Source: WHTI01 sp963756365 (GTDB taxonomy: Bacteria > Actinomycetota > CADDZG01 > WHSQ01). Taken from it: 64,000 nucleotides of DNA. Every line of letters begins with the position of its first letter. Position 1 is the stretch's first letter. Position numbers and translations under genes: made by a program. The stretch covers positions 62,001-126,000 of the forward strand of contig CAVWNF010000003.1 in the NCBI GenBank assembly GCA_963756365.1. Reading direction: 5' to 3'. This document shows, in pieces, positions 53,303-62,395 of this stretch. The notes beneath the pieces were generated by a model. The model searched no databases. It was not told the origin of the DNA and saw only the letters and a list, made by a program, of their open reading frames with translations.

Positions 53303-53512
53303 ATGGTGTGTCCCTTCTTGTCGATCATCATCGATCCTTCTGGATGAAGGTTCTCCGGTCGCCCTCGACACCCTTCAAGCGTCTTCTTCCCCAGCAGGGG
53401 CCCATAAATCCCTCATGCGCCTATCCTTTAGTTATCTGGATGCGGTTCGAGGGCAACCTTCCGCCCATGGCGGACGTCTCTATATGCGAGCAGACGCAAA
53501 GAGGAGCAGGGA

Positions 53513-53791
53513 TTGGGTCACGTTCCGAACGATAGAGAAGCTGCGGATCAGGCGACGAAGTGGGTTATAGCCCTCGTTATCGCCCTTGTCGCGCTGTTCG
53601 GGATCGTCGTCCTGGCAGCCATCTTCGTGGCAGCACTGGAGCCGCCAGGATGGCTCGGCGCCCTACTCGGCATCGTTCTGGCGATCGGAGCGACCGGGTT
53701 CGCATGGCTTCTTGCCAGCGCACTTATCAGCTCTCCGTCGCCGTCAGAGGAAACGCCCCCTTCGGGGATCCCTCGCATTCGCCAGCGCTAA
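53513..53791 (+). CDS. Small membrane protein with two helices
   Basis: A 92-residue protein. A hydrophilic N-terminus of 15 residues precedes two membrane helices (about 18-40 and 47-70), and the C-terminus is Pro/Ser rich. The TTG start at 53513 is chosen because GAGGAG lies about nine bases upstream. No family is recognised. It is divergent from the protease and convergent with the AI-2E-type gene. Confidence 0.5.
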   Translation: MGHVPNDREAADQATKWVIALVIALVALFGIVVLAAIFVAALEPPGWLGALLGIVLAIGATGFAWLLASALISSPSPSEETPPSGIPRIRQR

Positions 53792-53796
53792 CTCCG

Positions 53797-54858
53797 TCAC
53801 GCGCTCTCGGCCTTGGGCAGGATCACCTCTTGGAAGACCAACTTCAAAGACGCCGCAACGGGGATCGCCATCAGCGCACCAACGAAGCCAAGCAGACTCC
53901 CTCCGATCAACGCGGCGAGGAGGACGGCGGCGGGCGAGATGTCGACCGCCTTGGTCATGATCTTGGGAGCGATGACGTAGTTCTCGATCTGCTGATACAC
54001 GATGAAGTACGCAAGGACCGCGATCCCCTGCCCCGGTGAGGTGAAGAACGCGACGATGACGGCCGGGATCGCTCCGATCGTTGCTCCAACCAGCGGGATC
54101 AGTGCCGAGATGGCGACCCACAGTGCGAGCGCCACCGGATAGCTGACTCCGATGATCGCAACGGCGATGAAAGCCAGAACGCCGGCCAGGAGAGCAACGG
54201 CGATCTGTCCGGCTACGTAGCCGCCGATCTTCTCGAGGATCGGGTCCATCAGTTCGTTGACGCGCTTACGCCTGCTCTTGGGGACGAGTTTGAGAGTGCC
54301 CTCACGCAGATTCGAGAGACTCGAGAGGAAGTAGATCGTCAGGATGAGAACGGTCAGACCGTTGAAGATGACCGACAGTACCGACCCGGCGATGCCAACC
54401 ACGTTACCCAGTGATCCGCTTATCGCTCCCGGGATGTCCGACACCGCCGAGCGGAGCTTCTCGGGGATGTCGTTATCGGTGATCCATCCTTGGATCCGGG
54501 GGTTGTTCTTCGCGATGTCCCTCACGTAGTCCGGAAGGTTCGCTGCGAAGGCAGAGATCTGCTCTATCAAGGGAGGTACGACCGCCAGTGCGAACGCAGC
54601 GATGAAGGCGAGCGTGCCCAAGAAGATGAGGGCGATCGCGAAGCCGCGCCGCATCCCTAGACGTTCGAAGCGTCGAACCGCGGGATCGAGTCCGAACGCA
54701 AGGAACATCGAGACGATCACGAGCACCAAGACGTGTCGGACGACGTAGATGCCAACGAACAGTAATGAGACAACGAAAGCAACGGCCATGCCCACGGCGA
54801 CGATCCGGACGACGGCGGCGTTGGACGGCCCCTCTCGACTGCCCGACCTGGTCGCCAT
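53797..54858 (-). CDS. AI-2E/PerM-family transporter
   Basis: A membrane protein of about 353 residues with seven to eight helices. Family features are FLAFGLDPAVRRFERLG, a central amphipathic region with NNPRIQGWITDNDIPEKL, YFLSSLSNLREGTLKLVP, and the C-terminal ALIPLVGATIGAIPAV and GFVGALMAIPVAASL. The family includes TqsA (AI-2 exporter) and sodium/proton antiporters, so the substrate is not known. The ATG at 54858 follows the family start, and a longer TTG form to 54942 is possible. Confidence 0.85.
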   Translation of the reverse strand: MATRSGSREGPSNAAVVRIVAVGMAVAFVVSLLFVGIYVVRHVLVLVIVSMFLAFGLDPAVRRFERLGMRRGFAIALIFLGTLAFIAAFALAVVPPLIEQISAFAANLPDYVRDIAKNNPRIQGWITDNDIPEKLRSAVSDIPGAISGSLGNVVGIAGSVLSVIFNGLTVLILTIYFLSSLSNLREGTLKLVPKSRRKRVNELMDPILEKIGGYVAGQIAVALLAGVLAFIAVAIIGVSYPVALALWVAISALIPLVGATIGAIPAVIVAFFTSPGQGIAVLAYFIVYQQIENYVIAPKIMTKAVDISPAAVLLAALIGGSLLGFVGALMAIPVAASLKLVFQEVILPKAESA

Positions 54859-55002
54859 TGAGAACAGGCAATCACCGTCCACGACTGGTATGGCGGATTT
54901 TCTGGCCTCCTCGTACACCCGGGCGGCTGGAGACGTGCCCAAGTGGAAGGGGCAGCGGTGGGTCGCCCTCGTTAGGGTGTTCCGAAGTCCAAGGAGGAGA
55001 TC

Positions 55003-56294
55003 ATGTCCGACTCGAAGTCACTGCTCGCCCGCCACCGCAACGTCATGCCTAACTGGATCGCCCTGTACTACGACGATCCGATCGCTCTCGACCACGGTGA
55101 AGGCATCAAGGTCTGGGACGTAGACGGAAACGAGTACCTCGACCTCTTCGGAGGCATCCTGACGACCGCCTCGGGACACGGAGTGCCTGCCGTCCTCGAC
55201 GCCGTAAAGGCGCAGGCGGACAAGATGCTCCATTCGTCGACCGCCTACCTGATCGAACCGGCCATCGAGCTGGCCGAGAAGCTCGCGGATCTCTCGGGTA
55301 TCCCCGACGCAAAGGTGTTCTTCTGCAACTCGGGTACCGAGGCCAACGAAACGGCGCTCCTGATCTCGTCCACCTATCGTCGTTCGAGTCAGGTGCTCGC
55401 CCTTCGGAACAGCTACCACGGGCGCTCCTTCGCGACCGTGGCGATCACCGGGAACCGCGGATGGTCTCCGTCTGCGAACAGCCCGGTGAACGTCAGCTAC
55501 GTGCATTCTGGCTATCGCTACCGGAGCCCGTTCGGACATCTTGACGATGCCGGCTTCATCGAGGCGTGTACGGATGATCTGCGCAACATCCTCGAAACCA
55601 CAACCTCAGGTGATGTCGCGTGCATGATCGCCGAACCGATCCAGGGTGTTGGTGGTTTCGCCACCCCACCCGACGGTTTCTTCAGATCCGATGAAGGAAG
55701 TCCTCGATGAACAAGGGATCCTGTTCATCTCGGACGAGGTTCAGACTGCGTGGGGTCGGACCGGGGATCACTTCTGGGGCTACCAGGCGCATGGCATCAC
55801 GCCCGACATCATCACGTTCGCGAAAGGGATCGGGAACGGACTGGCTATCGCCGGAGTCATCGCTCGCGCCGAGATCATGGACTCCATCGCAGCGAACTCG
55901 ATCTCGACGTTCGGCGGTAACCCATTGTCGACTGCTGGGGCGCTGGCCAACCTCGACTTCATGCTCGAGAACGATCTGCAGACGAACGCGAAGAAGATCG
56001 GTGAGCACATGTTCGGTCGGTTCCGCCATCTCGAGGAGAGCAACAGCATCGTCGGCGACGTGCGGGGCAAGGGCTTGATGATCGGTATCGAACTCGTTGA
56101 GCCTGGTGGAAAGTCGCCGGCCCCAGAGCGCGCCGCTCGTGCGATGGAAGAGGCGAAGTCGCGCGGCGTGCTCATCGGCAAGGGAGGTCTCTACGGCAAC
56201 ACCCTTCGGATCACCCCGCCCATGACGATCTCCATGGAGCAGGCCGACGACTGGCTGCGACCGATTGATCGAGTCGATCGAGGCGGTGTCGTGA
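55003..56294 (+). CDS. Class III aminotransferase, probable beta-alanine/beta-aminoisobutyrate type (two frameshifts)
   Basis: A PLP enzyme of about 430 residues. The start is RHRNVMPNWIALYYDDP, then VDGNEYLDLFGGILTTASGH, CNSGTEANETALL (phosphate-binding) and SYHGRSFATVAITG. A shift near 55690 leads to DEQGILFISDEVQTAWGRTG, with the PLP lysine in ITFAKGIGNGLAIAG. A second shift near 56258 restores RLIESIEAVS with TGA at 56294. The next gene, a methylmalonate-semialdehyde dehydrogenase, overlaps it by 4 nt and suggests that the aminotransferase makes malonate or methylmalonate semialdehyde. Confidence 0.85.
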
Positions 56295-57781
56295 CGACTG
56301 TTCCCCACTGGTTGAACGGCGGCGCCGATGAGGGCGCCCCGGAGAGGGTCGGCGATGTCTACGACCCATCGACGGGAGACCTGACGAAGCAGGTCGCGTT
56401 CGCAACACCGGAACTGGTGGATCGAGCCGTTGCCGGAGCGAAGGCGGCGTTCGAGACGTGGCGTGCGTCGTCGATGACTCAGCAGGGCGAAGATCCTCTT
56501 CGCCTACCGCAACCTCATCGTTGAGCGCCTGGACGACATCGTCGAGCTGATCTCGGCCGAACACGGGAAGGTCCCTTCCGATGCTGCTGGCGAGGTCAAC
56601 CGTGGGCTCGAGGTCGTCGAGTTCGCGTGCGGTATCCCTCACCTACTAAAAGGAGAGTTCTCCGAGAACGTGTCGAGGGGGGTGGACTCCTATTCGATCC
56701 GCCAACCGCTCGGCGTTGTGGCGGGGGTTACTCCATTCAATTTCCCGGCGATGGTCCCCATGTGGATGTACCCCGTAGCTATCGCGTGTGGGAACTCCTT
56801 CATCCTCAAACCGTCCGAGAAGGATCCGTCTGCAGCGAACCTTCTCGCCGAACTGTTCACGGAAGCCGGACTTCCCGATGGTGTCTTCCAGGTCGTGCAC
56901 GGCGACAAGGTCGCGGTCGACTCGCTGCTCCACCATCCTGATGTGGCGGCGATCAGCTCGGTCGGGTCCACTCCTGTAGCGCGCTACATCTATGAGTCAG
57001 CGGCCGCCGCCGGCAAGAGGGTGCAGGCTCTCGGGGGCGCCAAGAACCACATGATCGTGCTGCCCGACGCCGACATGGATCTGGCCGCCGACGCGGCCGT
57101 CTCCGCTGCGTATGGCTCGACGGGTCAACGATGCATGGCGATCTCTGCCGTGGTCGCGGTCGGGGACGCGGGTGACGCCCTGGTCGACAAGATCCGCGAC
57201 CGGGTCGAGATGCTGAAGGTTGGCCCGGGCTCGGACCCCGAAGCGGAGATGGGTCCTCTCGTCACGGCCGCCGCAAGGGACAAGGCGGCCGCGTATATCG
57301 AGTCCGGCCTTACCGAGGGCGCCGATCTCCCGATCGATGGTCGGGGCCTGGTGATAAAGGGACACGAAGGCGGGTATTTCCTCGGACCTTGCCTCTTCGA
57401 TCACGCTACCCCCGAGATGTCGATCTATAAGGAAGAGATCTTCGGACCCGTTCTGGTGATGCTTCGCTCCGATACCTACGAGGACGCGCTCGGCATCGTC
57501 AACTCGAACCCTTACGGGAACGGCACCGCCATCTTCACGAACGACGGGGGGCGGCGCGGATGTTCCAGCACGATGTCGAGGTCGGCATGGTCGGAATCAA
57601 TGTTCCGATCCCAGTGCCTATGGCCTTCTTTTCGTTCGGCGGCTGGAAGGCGTCTCTGTTCGGGGACAGTCACGTCCACGGGAAGGAAGGAGTCAACTTC
57701 TATACCCGTGGCAAGGTCGTAACTGCCAGGTGGCCCGATCCCTCTGAGCGCGGCGTGAACCTCGGCTTCCCCCAAACCTAG
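56291..57781 (+). CDS. mmsA: CoA-acylating methylmalonate-semialdehyde dehydrogenase (two frameshifts)
   Basis: An aldehyde dehydrogenase of about 496 residues that converts methylmalonate or malonate semialdehyde to propionyl-CoA or acetyl-CoA. The start is VPHWLNGGADEGAPERVGDV. A shift near 56490 leads to FAYRNLIVERLDDIVELISA. Catalytic parts are PFNFPAMVPMWMYPVAIACG, ALGGAKNHMIVLPDADMD and the Cys in STGQRCMAISAVVAV. A second shift near 57553, in a G-run, restores INVPIPVPMAFFSFGGWK to the stop. The GTG overlaps the aminotransferase stop. The pair looks like a beta-alanine, pyrimidine or valine degradation unit. Confidence 0.88.
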
Positions 57782-57789
57782 AAAACCCC

Positions 57790-57838
57790 CTTCTGGGCGA
57801 CCGCGGCGTCACGTGGCGGCGCTCGAGTCGCCCAGAAG
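57790..57838 (+). terminator. 12-bp inverted repeat after mmsA
   Basis: CTTCTGGGCGAC (57790-57801) and GTCGCCCAGAAG (57827-57838) pair perfectly with a 25-base loop. It lies between mmsA and the DMT transporter, 13 bp before the next start, so it may end the first transcript or attenuate the second. No U-run follows. Confidence 0.5.
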
Positions 57839-57850
57839 TAGATTGCCTCG

Positions 57851-58744
57851 ATGGTCGAGAGGCGCACGACGACGGGGCCATGGGCAGAGATCGCCCTTCT
57901 CGGGATCGCGATGGTGTGGGGACTCACGTTCCCGATGGTTCAGGATGCGATCGGTTCACTTCCCACGTTCGCGTTCCTCGCCTATCGGTTCATCCCGGCG
58001 TCGCTTCTGATCGCGATCATCTTCAGGAAGCAGCTAGCGACCCTTACGCGCAGCGGTTGGATCGCCGGGGCGTTCATGGGCGTATTCCTGACCGGTGGAT
58101 ACGCGTTCCAGACCCTGGGACTCGACCGCACCACGTCCTCCAAGGCGGGCTTCATCACGGGATTGTTCGTGGTCCTCACCCCGATCTTCGGAGCCATCTT
58201 CCTCGGCCAGAGAGCGGGGAGGTTGGCGTGGGGAGCGGCGGTCATATCGACGATCGGTCTCTACCTATTGTCTGGCTCGGGCGGGGGATTCAACTCGGGC
58301 GACGCTCTCGTTCTGGTGACCGCTTGTTCGTTCGCCTTGCACATCCTCGTCACCGGTCGGGCAGTGGCGCACCACGACGTCGGAGCACTCCTGGCGATCC
58401 AGCTCGGGGTGTGCGGAGTGTTCTCGTTGATCGTTGCTGGGATCGGCGGAGACGTCGTGGTCCCGGACGAGACTCAGGTCTGGGTCGCCCTGTTCGTCAC
58501 CGCGTTCATCGCCAGCGCTCTCGGCTTCTTCGTGCAGACCTACGCGCAGCAGCACGCTCCACCCGCCCGCACGGCCCTGATCCTGGCCGCCGAGCCTGCG
58601 TTCGCTGGCCTGTTCTCGTGGCTGCTTAAGGGCGAGACCCTGAGCCCGACCGGGTGGGCGGGCGCTGCCCTGATCCTCGCCGCGATCGTGACCGTGGAAC
58701 TCGTGCCGTACCTCCGTACCAAGCAGCCGCTACCCGAACACTGA
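57851..58744 (+). CDS. EamA/DMT-family transporter
   Basis: A 10-helix drug/metabolite transporter of 297 residues with two EamA repeats: IALLGIAMVWGLTFPMVQDA at the start of the first and ALVLVTACSFALHILVTGRA at the start of the second. The conserved TTSSKAGFITGLFVVLTPIF and PPARTALILAAEPAFAGLFS are present. Many members export amino acids or metabolites. The substrate is unknown. Confidence 0.88.
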   Translation: MVERRTTTGPWAEIALLGIAMVWGLTFPMVQDAIGSLPTFAFLAYRFIPASLLIAIIFRKQLATLTRSGWIAGAFMGVFLTGGYAFQTLGLDRTTSSKAGFITGLFVVLTPIFGAIFLGQRAGRLAWGAAVISTIGLYLLSGSGGGFNSGDALVLVTACSFALHILVTGRAVAHHDVGALLAIQLGVCGVFSLIVAGIGGDVVVPDETQVWVALFVTAFIASALGFFVQTYAQQHAPPARTALILAAEPAFAGLFSWLLKGETLSPTGWAGAALILAAIVTVELVPYLRTKQPLPEH

Positions 58745-58783
58745 GGCAAATCCCAAGGTTTTCGCGTTCTCCTCGATATCGTC

Positions 58784-58797
58784 CGAACGTACGGTCG
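58784..58797 (+). promoter_or_regulatory. Imperfect palindrome before tetR
   Basis: CGAACGTACGGTCG is a 14-bp near-palindrome (12 matching positions) centred on CGTACG, 51 bp upstream of the tetR start. A GTCGTGCG direct repeat overlaps it and recurs 18 bp on. A TetR repressor often binds such a site in its own promoter. Confidence 0.4.
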
Positions 58798-58847
58798 TGC
58801 GGGAGTCACCCGTCGTGCGAGTTACTAGATGTCTTAGGAGGAGCCTC

Positions 58848-59438
58848 ATGGGTAAGCGAGACGAGATCCTGGAGAGAGCGGTGGCGATCGCCTCGGTGGA
58901 GGGACTCGCGGGCCTGACGATCGGGCGTCTCGCGTCCGAACTCTCGATGAGCAAGTCGGGGCTCTTCGGCCATTTCGGATCCAAGGAAGAACTGCAGCTC
59001 GCCACGATCGCCCGCGCCGCGGAGGTCTTCGAGACCCGAGTCATCGAGCCAGCAGCGAGCGTCGAGGCGGGTCTCGATCGCGCGGTGGTGATCCTCGAGA
59101 ACTGGCTCGGTTACCTCGCCGACGGCTTCGAGGGAGGGTGCTTCTTCCACGCCGCGTCACTCGAGTTCGACGGCCGCCCGGGAAAGGTGAGGGATGAGAT
59201 CCAGCGACTCACCGGACGCTGGTACGTGGTCGTCGAGGAGCAGCTGCGCAGGGCCGTCACCCGGCGCCAGCTTGATCCCGCGACCGATGCCGCTCTGCTC
59301 GCTTTCGAGGTGCATGCGTTGCTCGGAGAAGCCAACTGGGCGTATCGACTGTTCGGCCGTCGTGAGGCGATCGAGCGGGCGCGTACCCTTCTCCACTCGA
59401 AGCTTCCACGCCCGGTGAGCGAGCGCCGCACAGCCTAG
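58848..59438 (+). CDS. TetR/AcrR-family transcriptional regulator
   Basis: A 196-residue repressor. The DNA-binding domain is ILERAVAIASVEGLAGLTIG followed by LASELSMSKSGLFGHFGSKE. The C-terminal domain has EGGCFFHAASLEFDGRPGK, which is typical of a subclass with the TetR_C_13-like ligand domain. AGGAGGAG precedes ATG 58848. No clear target other than itself is next to it, although the DMT transporter upstream is possible. Confidence 0.9.
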   Translation: MGKRDEILERAVAIASVEGLAGLTIGRLASELSMSKSGLFGHFGSKEELQLATIARAAEVFETRVIEPAASVEAGLDRAVVILENWLGYLADGFEGGCFFHAASLEFDGRPGKVRDEIQRLTGRWYVVVEEQLRRAVTRRQLDPATDAALLAFEVHALLGEANWAYRLFGRREAIERARTLLHSKLPRPVSERRTA

Positions 59439-59468
59439 AAAGGCCGAGCTGGGCCGATTGACCACTAG

Positions 59469-59482
59469 CGAACATATGTTCT
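59469..59482 (+). promoter_or_regulatory. LexA/SOS box before radical SAM gene
   Basis: CGAACATATGTTCT matches the Gram-positive and actinobacterial LexA operator form CGAAC-N4-GTTCG at 13 of 14 positions, and GAACATATGTTC is a perfect palindrome. It lies 12 bp upstream of the ATG at 59495, overlapping the expected start of transcription. Confidence 0.75.
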
Positions 59483-59494
59483 ATAGTTGGTCCC

Positions 59495-60505
59495 ATGAGC
59501 GGAGATCGCCTCTTCGAGATCGGGCGGCGGACATTCGATACCCCCGCGTTCCGGGGGATCGAGTTCATCGAGGTCGAGGCCAAGTCGATCATCAATCACG
59601 TCCCGGGCAACTACCTCCCGTTCAATCACACGATCAACCCCTACAGGGGATGCAGCCATGCGTGCAGTTACTGCTTCGCTAGGTCGACACACACGTTCCT
59701 AGACATGGATGCGGGGCGCGATTTCGAGACCAAGATCGTCGTCAAGGTGAACGCGGCGGAACTCCTGCACAGAGAGCTACGCAAGAAGTCGTGGCTGGGA
59801 GAGGGGATCGCCATGGGCACCGCGACCGATCCTTATCAACGAGCCGAGGGCCGCTACCGACTGATGCCCAAGATCATGCGCGAGCTGATCGCGGTCGGCA
59901 ATCCGTTCTCGATCCTCACCAAGGGGACGCTCCTCCTCCGCGACATGGACCTCCTCCTCGAGGCTGCCGAGGTGACCGACGTTTCCACCGCATATTCGGT
60001 CGGAACGCTCGACGAGGAGGTATGGCGAAAGAGCGAGCCTGGAACTCCGCACCCACGCAAGCGCCTTGATGCCGTAGCGCGGCTCAACGCGGCGGGCATC
60101 CCGTGCGGGGTGCTGATGGCACCGATCCTGCCCGGGATATCCGATTCACCTGAACAGATGCGAGCCGTTGTGGAAGGAGCTCTCGATGCCGGTGCGACCC
60201 ACGTCTCGCCGATCCTCTTGCACCTGCGACCCAAGGTCAAAGACGTCTACTTGGGATGGCTCGCCGCCGAGTATCCGGACCTCGTTCCTCGCTATCAGGC
60301 GATGTATGGGACCTCGGCGTATGCATCTCGAGCCGAACGGAAGGCGTTCGGCGCCCAGGTGGGCGAGATCATCCGAGACGTTGGTGCTCCACGGCGTGTC
60401 GATGCCCCGCGCCCCGCCAGGTTCCCGAAGCGGGCCGACGACTCGGCGGCGCGAGCGCGCCGTGAGCGCGCCGAGTTAGAGAGCGAGCAGTTGTCCCTGA
60501 TCTAG
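59495..60505 (+). CDS. Rv2578c-family radical SAM protein (SPL-like)
   Basis: A radical SAM enzyme of 336 residues in the family of Rv2578c, distantly related to spore photoproduct lyase. The cluster motif is GCSHACSYCFARSTHTF. TATDPYQRAEGRYRLM, FSILTKGTLLLRDMDLL, STAYSVGTLDEEVWR and GVLMAPILPGISDS follow in the family order. The substrate is unknown, and a nucleic-acid repair role is plausible given the LexA-type operator just upstream. The stop codon region is shared with the convergent htpX gene. Confidence 0.88.
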   Translation: MSGDRLFEIGRRTFDTPAFRGIEFIEVEAKSIINHVPGNYLPFNHTINPYRGCSHACSYCFARSTHTFLDMDAGRDFETKIVVKVNAAELLHRELRKKSWLGEGIAMGTATDPYQRAEGRYRLMPKIMRELIAVGNPFSILTKGTLLLRDMDLLLEAAEVTDVSTAYSVGTLDEEVWRKSEPGTPHPRKRLDAVARLNAAGIPCGVLMAPILPGISDSPEQMRAVVEGALDAGATHVSPILLHLRPKVKDVYLGWLAAEYPDLVPRYQAMYGTSAYASRAERKAFGAQVGEIIRDVGAPRRVDAPRPARFPKRADDSAARARRERAELESEQLSLI

Positions 60506-61359
60506 AACAGCTGTGGCGACCGCAGGCGCTCGATGCGCTCTTCGACCGCCGGGTGCGTTGAGAACAGTTTCGCGAACTGGGCCTTGCGACCGGTGAACGG
60601 ACTGACGATGTAGGCCTGTTCCATCGCTGGGTTGACGTTCATCGGTGTGCTCTTCGCAGAGGAGTGCAACTTCTCGAGCGCCCGAGCCAGGGGCTCTCCT
60701 GAACCCGAGAGCCGAGCGCCCTCACGATCCGCTTCGAACTCGCGGGACCGTGAGATCGCCATCTGGATCATCATCGCGGCCATGGGAGCGAGGATCGCCA
60801 TGGCCAGCATGCCGAACGCGTTGCCGCCACCCTCGTTGTCACGGCTGCCGCCACCGAACATCGCGCCCCACATCGCCATCCGTGCGATGAACGTGATGCC
60901 CATCGCGACGGCTGCGGCTACCGAGCCGATAAGGATGTCTCGGTGCTTCACGTGCGCCATCTCGTGAGCGAGCACGCCTCGAAGCTCGTCTTCGCTCAGC
61001 AGGCTGAGGATCCCTTGTGTGACCGCTACCGCAGCGTTCTCTGGGTTGCGGCCTGTGGCGAAAGCGTTCGCTTGCTGATCTGGCGTGACGTACACCTTGG
61101 GCATCGGAAGGCCCGCCGAGGTGCTCAGTTCCCTGATCAGTCGATATAGCTCTGGCGCTTCCTGTTCGGTGACCGGCTTGGCGCGCGACGCTTTGATCGC
61201 GAGTTTGTCCGAGAACCAGTAGGAGCCACCGACGAATACGAGGCCGATCGCGAGCCCGATGAAAGCGCCGGTTCCGCCATTGAGGCCCCCGCCGATCAGG
61301 ACGAGCAAGCCACCTAGGGCGGCAAGAAGTGTGTAGGTCTTCAGTGTGTTCTTCAGCAT
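60502..61359 (-). CDS. htpX: Membrane zinc metalloprotease HtpX
   Basis: A 285-residue M48 protease that degrades misfolded membrane proteins. Two helices lie near the N-terminus (TLLAALGGLLVLIGGGLNGG and AFIGLAIGLVFVGGSYWF). The zinc motif is LAHEMAHVKHRDIL with the third ligand in SREFEADREGARLSG. TGRNPENAAVAVTQGIL is also typical. ATG 61359 matches the family start. It is divergent from the dgcA-like gene, 16 bp away. Confidence 0.93.
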   Translation of the reverse strand: MLKNTLKTYTLLAALGGLLVLIGGGLNGGTGAFIGLAIGLVFVGGSYWFSDKLAIKASRAKPVTEQEAPELYRLIRELSTSAGLPMPKVYVTPDQQANAFATGRNPENAAVAVTQGILSLLSEDELRGVLAHEMAHVKHRDILIGSVAAAVAMGITFIARMAMWGAMFGGGSRDNEGGGNAFGMLAMAILAPMAAMMIQMAISRSREFEADREGARLSGSGEPLARALEKLHSSAKSTPMNVNPAMEQAYIVSPFTGRKAQFAKLFSTHPAVEERIERLRSPQLF

Positions 61360-61375
61360 GGTCTCATTATCATCC

Positions 61376-62395
61376 GTGGGCGTAGATAAGTTCTCCATAA
61401 GGGTTCTCACCGCCGACCTGGAGCTGGCAGAGAAGTTCACGATCGCAACCGAATCGTGGGACTCGGCGAGCAACGTCTTCACGATCATCGAGTACGGCGG
61501 TCACCGCGGGCTCGGTGAAGTCTCACCCGACCCGCGCGGGGGCGACACTGCCGCTTCGGTGGTCGAGGAGATCGAAGCTGTGGATCTCAATCTGCTCGAC
61601 GGCCCATTCGATCTTGAAGGCTTAGCGGAGCTCATGCCGGCGTCGGCTGCACGCTGCGCTATCGACATAGCGCTCCATGACCTCGCCGCAACGACGGCAG
61701 GTCTACCTCTGACCTCGTATCTCGGCCTTGCGGGTCGAACGATCCCCGAGACGTCGATGACGATCCCCATCGGTGACCTCGATGTGATGGTCGAGCGGGC
61801 GAAACTGCTGTCGGCATTCCCGATGCTCAAGCTCAAGGTCGGATTCGACGGCGACGTCGCGGCCGTTACCGCGATCAGGGACGTGTTCGGGGGCCGGATC
61901 AGGGTTGATGCCAACGAGGGATGGAGCGCGTCGGACGCGATCGATCGTCTCGGAGAACTGGCTCGCCTGGATATCGAACTGTGCGAACAGCCGGTTCCGA
62001 AGGGGGATCACGAAGGCTGGGCCCGGGTCAAGGAAGCTTCGTCGATCCCCGTTTTCGCCGACGAGGACGCCGAAGACGCCGCGGGTGTCGCGCGTCTAGC
62101 GGGCCTCGTCGATGGGGTGAACCTCAAGCTCCGGAAGGCCGGCGGTATCAGGGAACTGGTGAAAGCTGCCGCGACCGCTCGTTCTCTTGGGATGAGCGTG
62201 ATGATCGGTTGCGACCTCGAGTCCGGGATCGCCGCGTCGGCGGGAGCCAGCGTCGCGTCGCTGTGCGACTTCGTTGACCTGGATGGACCGACGCTCCTGG
62301 CAACAGACCCCTATCCGGGCGTTGCCTACGACGGCGCGCGACTGGTCCTTTCCGAGCGACCGGGCCTGGGTGTCGAGGTCATCCCCGGTGCCTAG
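61376..62395 (+). CDS. dgcA: Enolase-superfamily racemase, probably N-acetyl-D-glutamate racemase DgcA
   Basis: A 339-residue protein of the dipeptide epimerase/muconate-lactonising branch. The catalytic KxK lysines are in MLKLKVGFDG. The metal ligands are in RVDANEGW, CEQPV and FADEDAED, and the second-base lysine is in VNLKLRKAGG. Such proteins are usually called L-Ala-D/L-Glu epimerases. Here the downstream gene belongs to DUF1611 (DgcN), and the pair matches the reported DgcN-DgcA route, in which DgcA racemises N-acetyl-D-glutamate. That assignment rests on context. The GTG start is at 61376. Confidence 0.8.
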   Translation: MGVDKFSIRVLTADLELAEKFTIATESWDSASNVFTIIEYGGHRGLGEVSPDPRGGDTAASVVEEIEAVDLNLLDGPFDLEGLAELMPASAARCAIDIALHDLAATTAGLPLTSYLGLAGRTIPETSMTIPIGDLDVMVERAKLLSAFPMLKLKVGFDGDVAAVTAIRDVFGGRIRVDANEGWSASDAIDRLGELARLDIELCEQPVPKGDHEGWARVKEASSIPVFADEDAEDAAGVARLAGLVDGVNLKLRKAGGIRELVKAAATARSLGMSVMIGCDLESGIAASAGASVASLCDFVDLDGPTLLATDPYPGVAYDGARLVLSERPGLGVEVIPGA

